This document shows positions 32,905 to 39,489 of a DNA stretch of 64,000 nucleotides, one piece after another. This stretch comes from Halorussus vallis (GTDB lineage Archaea; Halobacteriota; Halobacteria; Halobacteriales; Haladaptataceae), in assembly GCF_024138165.1 (NCBI RefSeq), contig NZ_CP100000.1, forward strand, positions 806,001 to 870,000, read 5' to 3'. The notes below the pieces were generated by a model, which saw only the letters and a program-made list of their open reading frames with translations, was not told where the DNA came from and did not search any database. The position numbers and the translations under genes are program-made. The stretch's first letter is position 1, and every line of letters starts with the position of its first letter.

Positions 32905-33059
32905 AGGGGGATAAAAAGGTACCGTAGGGGACCAGTCACCCAACAGAAATTGACAGCTTTCGGAACGTCGGCAGCGACGGCGGACGCTACGAGAAGCCGC
33001 GTTTCGGCCCGCTTGACGACGAAATGTAGTGTAACGGCGCTCGCCGGTCGGGTTTCCGG

Positions 33060-33080
33060 GATAACAGGCGACAGTATAAA
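33060..33080 (+). promoter_or_regulatory. cheW promoter with adjacent GATAACAGG half-site
   Basis: GATAACAGG at 33060-33068 directly precedes the TATA box AGTATAAAG (TATAAA at 33075-33080), which is 26-31 nt before the ATG at 33106. The half-site matches one arm of the regulator operator at 32899. Confidence 0.55.
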
Positions 33081-33105
33081 GTACCCCCCGCGGGACCGAC
33101 CTACC

Positions 33106-33519
33106 ATGTCAGAAACCGTTGGCGACGTGCAGGTTCTGGAATTCCGACTGGAGGACCGGAAGTACTGCATCGACATCGCGCACGTCGACGAGATCGTGGA
33201 CAAGGACGACCTGACCCCGCTTCCGAACTCCGACCCTCGGGTCGAGGGCGTGATGGACCTCCGCGGGACGACGACGACGATCATCAACCCCAAGAAGGTC
33301 CTCGACATCGAGGAGACGCGGCCGGGCGAGCGGGTCGTGGTCCTGGAAACCGACGACGACGAGGGGAACGTGGGGTGGCTCATCGACGCGGTCGACCAGG
33401 TCGTGAGCATCGGGGACGCGACGGTCGACGAGTCCGTCGAGAGCGAGTCGGTGCGCGGCATCCTCCGGCAGGACGAGGGGTTCGTCGTCTGGGTGAAGCC
33501 AGAACAGATCAACGTCTGA
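33106..33519 (+). CDS. cheW: CheW coupling protein
   Basis: 137 residues, the SH3-like CheW fold and usual length. VQVLEFRLEDRKYCIDIAHV, PLPNSDPRVEGVMDLRGTTT and TIINPKKVLDI are the family signature blocks. Bridges CheA and transducers in the array. The window has a second CheW at 58220-58750, so two alternative couplers exist. ATG at 33106 follows the TATA box closely; nearly leaderless. Confidence 0.92.
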   Translation: MSETVGDVQVLEFRLEDRKYCIDIAHVDEIVDKDDLTPLPNSDPRVEGVMDLRGTTTTIINPKKVLDIEETRPGERVVVLETDDDEGNVGWLIDAVDQVVSIGDATVDESVESESVRGILRQDEGFVVWVKPEQINV

Positions 33520-33854
33520 ATCGTTCCGCGAGCGTGTCGGGCGGGTTTTCGGTTGTACGTCTCTCTAACGAGTGTCTCCGTTTCGGACGCTCCCGCCAGC
33601 AGTAATCTCGGCGTGAGCGCGACTGCAACTGTCCCGGAAGCCCAACCTCGTCGCCTGTATCACCGAGCGCTTCCGTGAATCGTTCCACCGAACGTTCCAG
33701 CTGGAACGTTCGAGGTGGCACGCGCCGGCGCGTGATTCGTCTCGCTCTGCTGCGCGATAGACGACCGAGTATCCGAAGGGAACGACGGAGGCGGTCTTCG
33801 TCGAGTACGTCAAAAGATGATCAAAGGCCCGGGACAGCACTCACCGACCGGAGC
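33520..33854. other. Convergent intergenic region, cheW to GlmU-like gene
   Basis: About 335 bases. No supportable gene; an open minus-strand frame at 33565-33840 has no family resemblance. It holds the 24-bp palindrome at 33689-33712. Confidence 0.55.
33689..33712. repeat. 24-bp perfect palindrome between convergent genes
   Basis: CGAACGTTCCAG joined to its complement CTGGAACGTTCG. Flanking CCAC (33685-33688) and GTGG (33715-33718) could extend the stem past a two-base bulge. Less GC-rich than the other palindromes of the window. Confidence 0.65.
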
Positions 33855-35051
33855 CTACCGGTCGCGCGTCACGGTTTCGCCCGGCGGCACGCGCGCGCCG
33901 GCCGAGAGTTTGACGCCGGCGTTCAGACTGGTGTTGATACCGGTCTTCGCGCCGTCGCCCGCGACCACGCCGAACTTCCGGCGGCCGGTCGAGACGCGCT
34001 CGCCTTTCACCGTGAACTTCACCGCCTCGTCGTCGTGGCGGAGGTTCGCGACGTTCGTGCCCGCTCCGAAGTTGACCTCGCGGCCCAGCACACTGTCACC
34101 GACGTAGCTCAGGTGGCCCGCGGTGGCCCCGGCCATCAGGACGCTGTTCTTGACCTCGACACTGTGACCGACTTTCGCGTCCTCGTCGACGAGGGTAGCA
34201 CCGCGAATGTAAGCGTTCGGCCCGACGCTCGCGCCCGACCGAATCAGCGCGGGACCCTCCACGACCACGCCGGCGTCGACCGTCGCGCCCTCTTCGACCA
34301 CGACCGACCCTCGGAGGTCGGCGTCCTCGTGGACCTCGCCGCGAATCTCGCGGTCGAGTTCGCCCAACTTCCACTCGTTGGCCTCCAGCAGTTCCCACGG
34401 TCGCCCCACGTCGAGCCACCGGTCGAGTTCGACCGCGGTGACGTCGTACTCGTCGACGACGCGCGCGAGCACGTCGGTGATCTCGTGCTCGCCGCGCTCG
34501 CTCTCGGGAACGTCGAGCCACTCGCGGGCCGCCGCCGGGAAGTGGTACGCGCCGGTGTTGGCCAAGTCGGTCGGCGGGTCGGCGGGTTTCTCGACGATGT
34601 CGGTGACGGCGTCGCCGTCGGTCGAGAGCACGCCGTAGCTCGTCGGGTCGGCGACGCGGTGGGCGCCGACCGCCGGTCCGGCGTCGAACAGTTCGGCGAC
34701 GCCGGCGGCGTCGTAGAGGTTGTCGCCGTTGAGCACGACGAACGACCCGTCTAGATGTTCGCGCGCGACGCGCACCGCGTCGGCGGTCCCCGCCTGCCGC
34801 TCCTGGACCGCGTACTTCACCGGCACGCCCGCGTACTCCTCGCCGAAGTACTCGCGCACGACGTCGGCCTCGTAGCCGACGACCAGTATCAGTTCGTCGG
34901 CGCCCGCCGCCGCCGCGGCGTCGGCCGCGTGGGCGGCCAACGGCCGGTCTGCGACCGGGAGCATCGGTTTCGGAAGCGACGCCGACAGCGGGCGAATGCG
35001 GGTCCCCTCGCCGGCGGCGAGGAGGACCGCCTGGGTCCTCTCGGCTGTCAT
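33855..35051 (-). CDS. glmU: GlmU-like sugar-1-phosphate nucleotidyltransferase with left-handed beta-helix
   Basis: 398 residues. Residues 1-230 are the nucleotidyltransferase domain: VLLAAGEGTRIRPLSASLPK, the UTP/metal-site LNGDNLYDAAG, and a SYGVLSTDGDAV strand. From about 245 on are hexapeptide repeats (DLRGSVVVEEGATVDAGVVV) with acetyltransferase-like NFGAGTNVANLRHDD. Archaeal GlmU-type proteins make UDP-GlcNAc from GlcN-1-P. The ATG at 35051 is 32 bases after the start of TAACAAAG (site h), the shortest such distance in the window. It is divergent from glmS. Confidence 0.83.
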   Translation of the reverse strand: MTAERTQAVLLAAGEGTRIRPLSASLPKPMLPVADRPLAAHAADAAAAAGADELILVVGYEADVVREYFGEEYAGVPVKYAVQERQAGTADAVRVAREHLDGSFVVLNGDNLYDAAGVAELFDAGPAVGAHRVADPTSYGVLSTDGDAVTDIVEKPADPPTDLANTGAYHFPAAAREWLDVPESERGEHEITDVLARVVDEYDVTAVELDRWLDVGRPWELLEANEWKLGELDREIRGEVHEDADLRGSVVVEEGATVDAGVVVEGPALIRSGASVGPNAYIRGATLVDEDAKVGHSVEVKNSVLMAGATAGHLSYVGDSVLGREVNFGAGTNVANLRHDDEAVKFTVKGERVSTGRRKFGVVAGDGAKTGINTSLNAGVKLSAGARVPPGETVTRDR

Positions 35052-35075
35052 TATCGGTGTAACCGCACGCCGGGA

Positions 35076-35083
35076 CTTTGTTA
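35076..35083 (-). promoter_or_regulatory. TAACAAAG promoter element (site h)
   Basis: GGGTAACAAAGTCCCGG on the minus strand, TAACAAAG at -32 to -25 from the ATG at 35051. This is exactly the TATA-box interval of a leaderless transcript, which argues that the element is part of the core promoter. The upstream half is only weakly similar (CTTAGG at an offset of 23). Confidence 0.5.
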
Positions 35084-35199
35084 CCCCCTCCTTGTACCGT
35101 CCTAAGTGTGCGATACCGGAATCGTAGCCCCGGCCGTCGCAAACCGGCGCCGTCTTGCGACCTCGTTCTAGGTGCCACCTACGCGGCGAGTATTCCACC

Positions 35200-35230
35200 C
35201 TACCGGCGGGACAGCAAGTGTATAACAAAG
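35200..35230 (+). promoter_or_regulatory. Bipartite CTAC-N19-TAACAAAG promoter element (site i)
   Basis: CTACCGGCGGG begins at 35200 and GTATAACAAAGG has TAACAAAG at 35223-35230, offset 23. It faces away from site h and reads toward glmS, leaving a leader of roughly 180-190 nt. Confidence 0.55.
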
Positions 35231-35438
35231 GGGAGCGCCGGAAAAAGGTCGAATATCAGTCCCAGCCCGCCCCGTCGAGACGTCCGAGACGGTCCCAAGG
35301 TGTGATACACGTGAACGACAGAATCAATAGGCGACGGTTATTCGACTGCGCGCCAGAGTACGCCTCTGGACGAAACCGCGTACGGGTAGATTCGCATCGC
35401 GAGACGACGCTCTCGAACTATCAGGAGGTGAATGAATA
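35231..35438 (+). other. Long glmS leader with possible small ORF
   Basis: An open frame from GTG at 35302 (46 codons, or 43 from GTG at 35311) ends in TAA at 35437-35439, giving a TAATG overlap with the glmS start. The peptide is Arg/Asn-rich with no known match. The strong ribosome site AGGAGGTGA at 35421-35429 belongs to glmS. No glmS-ribozyme-like structure was recognised. It may be only an untranslated leader. Confidence 0.3.
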
Positions 35439-37262
35439 ATGTGTGGCATCATCGCTCGAATCGGCGACGAGGACGATAGCGCGGTGGACGAACTGCTGAC
35501 CGGTCTGGAGAACCTCGAGTACCGCGGGTACGACTCCGCCGGCCTGGCTATCAAGAACGGCGGCGGCCCCGAGGTCTTCAAGCGCGAGGGCAAGATCTCC
35601 CGACTGAAGGAGGTGCTCTCCGACGAGGTCCCCGCCGGCGGACTCGGCATCGGCCACACGCGCTGGAGTACCCACGGCCCGCCGAGCGACGCCAACGCCC
35701 ACCCGCACACCGACTGCACGGGCGAGGTCGCGGTCGTCCACAACGGCATCATCGAGAACTTCGACGAACTGAAGGCCGAACTGGCGGCCCGCGGCCACGA
35801 GTTCGAGAGCGAAACCGACACCGAGGTCATCCCGCACCTCGTCGAGGAGAAACTCGCGGCCGGCGCGAGCCCCGAGGAGGCGTTTCGGGAGACCATCGGC
35901 AAGCTCTCGGGTAGTTACGCGGTCGCCATGATCAGTAAGCGCGACCACGCGGTGTACGCGACCCGGCGCGGGTCGCCGCTCGTCCTGGGCGTCAGCGAGG
36001 GCGAGTACTTCCTCGCCAGCGACGTTCCCGCGTTCCTCGATTTCACCGACGACGTCATCTACCTCGACGACGGCGACGTGGTGGTCGTCGAACCCGACGA
36101 CTACGCTATCACCACCCTCGACGGCGCGTCGGTGGAGCGCTCGGTCCAGACCGTCGACTGGGACCCCGAAGACGCCGGTAAGGGCGGCTACGAGCACTAC
36201 ATGCTCAAGGAGATCCACGAGCAGCCGACCGCGCTCCGCCAGACGCTCCGGGGTCGGGCCGACGCGACCACCGGCGATATCCAACTCGACGACTTCTCCG
36301 CGGGCACCTTCGAGGACGTCGGGCGCGTCCAGTTCGTCGCCTGCGGCACCAGCTACCACGCCGGACTGGTCGGCGCCGGCTTCCTCTCCGAAGGCGGCGT
36401 CCCCGCCCAGGCGTTCCTCGCCAGCGAGTACGCCACCAGCCAGCCCCCGGTCGACGACGACACCCTCGTGATCGGCGTCACCCAGAGCGGCGAAACCGCC
36501 GACACCCTCGCGGCGCTCCGGCAGGCCCAGCGCCGCGGGGCGCGGACGCTCGCGGTGACCAACGTGGTCGGGTCGACCGCGGCCCGCGAGTGCGGCGACG
36601 CGATGTTCATCCGTGCCGGCCCGGAAATCGGCGTGGCCGCGACCAAGACCTACTCCTCGCAGGTCGTCTCGCTGTCGCTGTTGTCCGAGCGAATCACCCG
36701 GGACGTGACCGGGACGCGGGCCGACGACGCCCGCGAACGGCTCGCGGCGCTGTCGGACCTGCCCGGCCACGTCCAGCAGATACTCGACTACACCAGCGCG
36801 CGACGGGTCGCCAAGCGGTACGCCGACAGCGACGCCTACTTCTTCATCGGCCGGGGGACCGTCCACCCGGTCGCGCTGGAGGGCGCGCTCAAGTTCAAGG
36901 AGATCTCCTACGAGCACGCCGAGGGCTTCGCCGCGGGCGAACTCAAACACGGACCGCTCGCGCTCGTCACGCCCGACACCCCCGTGTTCGCGGTGTTCAC
37001 CGGGCGGAACGACGAGAAGACCCTGGGCAACGTCAAGGAGGCCGAGGCTCGGGGCGCGCCGGTGGTGGCCGTCGCCAGCGAGGCCAGCGAGGACGTCGAG
37101 CAGTACGCCGACGAGGTGCTCACGATTCCGGAGACCCACCCGGACGTGGCGGGCGTGCTCGCGAACGTCCAGTTGCAGTTGCTGTCGTACCACGCCGCCG
37201 ACCTCCTCGACCGCGCCATCGACAAGCCCAGAAACCTCGCGAAGAGCGTGACGGTCGAGTAG
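35439..37262 (+). CDS. glmS: Glutamine--fructose-6-phosphate aminotransferase (isomerising)
   Basis: 607 residues, full length. Starts MCGIIARIG, with Cys2 as the N-terminal nucleophile of the glutaminase domain (to about 215); GHTRWSTHGPPSDANAHPH and HNGIIENF are glutamine-site loops. Two SIS isomerase domains follow (CGTSYHAGLVGAGFLSE, GVTQSGETADTLAAL, GRGTVHPVALEGALKFKE), ending KPRNLAKSVTVE. It makes glucosamine-6-P from fructose-6-P and glutamine, the first step to UDP-GlcNAc; the likely next enzymes are encoded at 5784 and 33855. ATG fixed by Cys2 and the ribosome site AGGAGGTGA. Confidence 0.95.
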   Translation: MCGIIARIGDEDDSAVDELLTGLENLEYRGYDSAGLAIKNGGGPEVFKREGKISRLKEVLSDEVPAGGLGIGHTRWSTHGPPSDANAHPHTDCTGEVAVVHNGIIENFDELKAELAARGHEFESETDTEVIPHLVEEKLAAGASPEEAFRETIGKLSGSYAVAMISKRDHAVYATRRGSPLVLGVSEGEYFLASDVPAFLDFTDDVIYLDDGDVVVVEPDDYAITTLDGASVERSVQTVDWDPEDAGKGGYEHYMLKEIHEQPTALRQTLRGRADATTGDIQLDDFSAGTFEDVGRVQFVACGTSYHAGLVGAGFLSEGGVPAQAFLASEYATSQPPVDDDTLVIGVTQSGETADTLAALRQAQRRGARTLAVTNVVGSTAARECGDAMFIRAGPEIGVAATKTYSSQVVSLSLLSERITRDVTGTRADDARERLAALSDLPGHVQQILDYTSARRVAKRYADSDAYFFIGRGTVHPVALEGALKFKEISYEHAEGFAAGELKHGPLALVTPDTPVFAVFTGRNDEKTLGNVKEAEARGAPVVAVASEASEDVEQYADEVLTIPETHPDVAGVLANVQLQLLSYHAADLLDRAIDKPRNLAKSVTVE

Positions 37263-37340
37263 AAACAGCCGATTACCGTGCAGAACGCACCTGAACGGTC
37301 GGCGCGATTTACTCGCCGACCCGCGCGTAGATACGATACG

Positions 37341-38288
37341 ATGGGTTCTGTCGTACTCTCACTCGATGCGGAACTCGCCTGGGGGTTCCACGACCTCGAA
37401 GACCGGCGGGAAGAGCGCGTCTCGGCGGCCCGCGACTCGTGGGGCTACCTGCTGGAACTGTTCGACGAGTTCGAGGTTCCGGCGACGTGGGCGGTCGTCG
37501 GCCACCTCATGCAAGAAGCGTGCGACGGCAAACACGCGGACCACCCCACGCCGGACGGCTGGTTCGAACACGACCCGGGGACCCGGGAGTCGCGCGACGA
37601 ACCGTGGTACGGCGCGTCGCTGGTCGACGCCGTCGAGGACGCGGACGTCGACCACGAACTCGGCTGTCACACCTACTCCCACGTCGAGTTCGCCCACACC
37701 AGCCGCGAGATCGCCTCGGCGGAGATGCGAAAGTGCGTCGAGGTCGCGGAGGACCGCGGCCTCTCGGTCGATTCGGTGGTGTTCCCGCGGAACTACGTCG
37801 GCCACCGCGACGTGCTGGCGGCCTACGGCGTGAAGTGCTACCGGGGAACCCAGCCCCGGCGCTGGTACGACCGGGGCCTGCTGGGGTCGGCGTCGAAGCT
37901 GTTGGGCTGGCCGACCGGACTGGTTTCGCCGACGCTGGTCACGCCGACCGTCGACGAGTTCGGCCTCGTCAACGTGCCGGCGTCGCTGTTCCTCTTCTGC
38001 TTCGAGGGGCGGGCGCGCACGATGGTCGAGCGCGTGACCGACGACCCCATCGTCTCGATGGCGAAGCGAGGCATCGACCGCGCCGCGGAGGAGGACGGCG
38101 TCTTCCACATGTGGCTCCACCCGAACAACCTCAAGGACGAGCGGGACTTCGCCCGGATGCGAGCCATCGTCGAACACGTCGCGCGCGTGCGCGACCGGCG
38201 CGGCCTCGCAGTGAAGACGATGGGTGAGGTCGCCGCCGACTTGCGCGACGACGAACCGCGCCCGCAGGAGCCCATCGGACCGCGTTGA
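37341..38288 (+). CDS. Polysaccharide deacetylase family protein (CE4/NodB)
   Basis: 315 residues. MGSVVLSLDAELAWGFHD gives the catalytic Asp-Glu region, GCHTYSHVEFAH the metal-binding HxxxH, and FHMWLHPNNL the C-terminal His. No signal peptide, hence cytoplasmic, likely acting on sugar precursors or lipid-linked sugars. Start ATG at 37341, since family similarity begins at once; 78 bases separate it from glmS. A relative, more diverged, lies at 14623-15789. Confidence 0.8.
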   Translation: MGSVVLSLDAELAWGFHDLEDRREERVSAARDSWGYLLELFDEFEVPATWAVVGHLMQEACDGKHADHPTPDGWFEHDPGTRESRDEPWYGASLVDAVEDADVDHELGCHTYSHVEFAHTSREIASAEMRKCVEVAEDRGLSVDSVVFPRNYVGHRDVLAAYGVKCYRGTQPRRWYDRGLLGSASKLLGWPTGLVSPTLVTPTVDEFGLVNVPASLFLFCFEGRARTMVERVTDDPIVSMAKRGIDRAAEEDGVFHMWLHPNNLKDERDFARMRAIVEHVARVRDRRGLAVKTMGEVAADLRDDEPRPQEPIGPR

Positions 38289-38340
38289 ACCGGGCCGGAG
38301 GACAGAATCGAGGTCGAAACCGATAATCGAACGGCCGAAG

Positions 38341-38373
38341 GCGGGCCGAGCGAGCACCGCTCGCTCGGCCCGC
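38341..38373. repeat. Inverted repeat, 15-bp perfect arms, between convergent genes
   Basis: GCGGGCCGAGCGAGC (38341-38355), loop ACC, GCTCGCTCGGCCCGC (38359-38373). It lies 52 bases past the deacetylase stop and 54 bases before the stop of the receiver-like gene, where a bidirectional terminator would be useful. Confidence 0.7.
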
Positions 38374-38427
38374 GACCGCGAAGTTCGTTCTTACGGAGCG
38401 CTCCAGCAACTCGTTCTCGTCGTGCGC

Positions 38428-38922
38428 TCAGTCGGCGTCGGTGGAGGGGTCCTCGGACTCGGAGGTCCGGGCCTCCGAGAACGCTTCGAGGTCGGTCGGC
38501 GACCCGTCGATGTACTTCACCAGTCCGCGAACCGACGCCCTGAGGTCGGCTTTCTCGACCGGTTTCTCCAGCAGGGTGTGGACGCCGTTGCTCATCGCCA
38601 CCTCGCGCATCGCGGGCGGGATGGACGCCGCCAGCACCAGCATCGGGACGTCGCGGTCGTAGAGCTGTTCGCACCGTCGCCAGACGTCCTCGGTGAAGCC
38701 GTCGACGTCGAGGATGGCGAGCGAGACGTCGTCGCGGCGCTCCACCAACCGGTCGAACTCCGCCATCCCCCGGACGATTTCGACCCGGTACTCGTCGGCC
38801 AGCAGGTCCGACAGCAGTTGGAGGTTGCGCCGCCGCCGGCCGAGCGCGAGGACGACCGCGGCCTCGTCGCCGTCGTTCCCGTCCTCCTCGCGCTCGGTCG
38901 CGGGCTCACCGCCTTTCGTCAT
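38428..38922 (-). CDS. Receiver-like domain protein
   Basis: 164 residues. The core reads as a CheY-like fold: VVLALGRRRRNLQLLSDLLA at the first strand, LAILDVDGF with the candidate phosphoacceptor Asp, MLVLAASIPP and TLLEKPVEKADL with the conserved Lys. The first acidic pair of true receivers is missing (ALGRRRR instead of VDDD), so phosphorylation is doubtful. Acidic tails at both ends. It overlaps the stop of the truncated KaiC-like gene by 17 bases; haloarchaea often pair such genes. Confidence 0.72.
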   Translation of the reverse strand: MTKGGEPATEREEDGNDGDEAAVVLALGRRRRNLQLLSDLLADEYRVEIVRGMAEFDRLVERRDDVSLAILDVDGFTEDVWRRCEQLYDRDVPMLVLAASIPPAMREVAMSNGVHTLLEKPVEKADLRASVRGLVKYIDGSPTDLEAFSEARTSESEDPSTDAD

Positions 38923-39376
38923 TCGATACCTCCGTTCCGCGCGGTTCCTCCGCGCCCGCCGAGAGTTCGGGCGTCCCGGTCAACAACCCCCGAAGCCCGG
39001 TCAGCGGTTCGCCGACCCGGACGCCGTTGGTCGTGATCTGGAACTCCCGGAGCGTCCGCTCGAAGTCGCTGGTCCGCTTTTTGAGGACACCGACGGCCTT
39101 GCGCATCTCACCGTCGACTTCGAGGTGGCGCAGGAAAAGGATGTTGTCGGCCAGGTAGCTCACGCCGGTTTCGGTCGCCTCGAACTCGCCGGTCACGCTC
39201 GCGGTTTCGTCGACCAGGATGACGGTCACGCCCACGTTCTTCAGGTAGCGACAGAGTCGGTGGAGTTTGCGCACCACCTCGCCGCGCTCGTGGTTGCGCA
39301 GCGAGAGCCGGTAGCCGTCGATGCCGTCTATCATCACGATTCGAGCGGGAGGCGACCGCCACCGTACGAGCTCCAC
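38906..39376 (-). pseudogene. 5'-truncated KaiC-like ATPase gene
   Basis: Only the C-terminal part of the RecA/KaiC-type domain remains: RIVMIDGIDGYRLSLRNHER (Walker B strand), the region VTVILVDETASVTGEF, YLADNILFLRHLEVDGEMRK and TNGVRVGEPLTGLRG. Walker A and everything before it are absent; upstream codons in the same frame are Arg/Pro-rich nonsense that runs into a palindrome and the histidine-kinase 3' end. Full-length haloarchaeal relatives keep an N-terminal half with Walker A. About 156 residues could be translated from GTG at 39376. Probably a remnant, although the domain piece shows no internal stops. Confidence 0.7.
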
Positions 39377-39431
39377 CGTGCGGCGGTGCGGTCCCGCCGC
39401 GCAACTATTTCGTCGCGCGACGGGAGGGTCG

Positions 39432-39477
39432 CGCGAGGTAGGCCCAGACCGTTCGAACGGTCTGGGCCTGCCTCGCG
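39432..39477. repeat. 46-bp near-perfect palindrome at a gene-truncation boundary
   Basis: Arms of 23 bases with a single mismatch (T39439 against G39470), centred on GTTCGAAC and containing GGCCCAGACCGTTC. It lies between the histidine-kinase stop (39490) and the point where the KaiC-like gene becomes recognisable (39376). Confidence 0.72.
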
Positions 39478-39489
39478 ATTTCCGGCCGG

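Noticed and set aside
33565-33840. 91-codon minus-strand frame between cheW and the GlmU-like gene
   Set aside because: No start signal or family resemblance; contains the 24-bp palindrome.
35231-35438. glmS ribozyme or riboswitch in the glmS leader
   Set aside because: No conserved core of the bacterial glmS ribozyme was recognised, and none is known to me from archaea.
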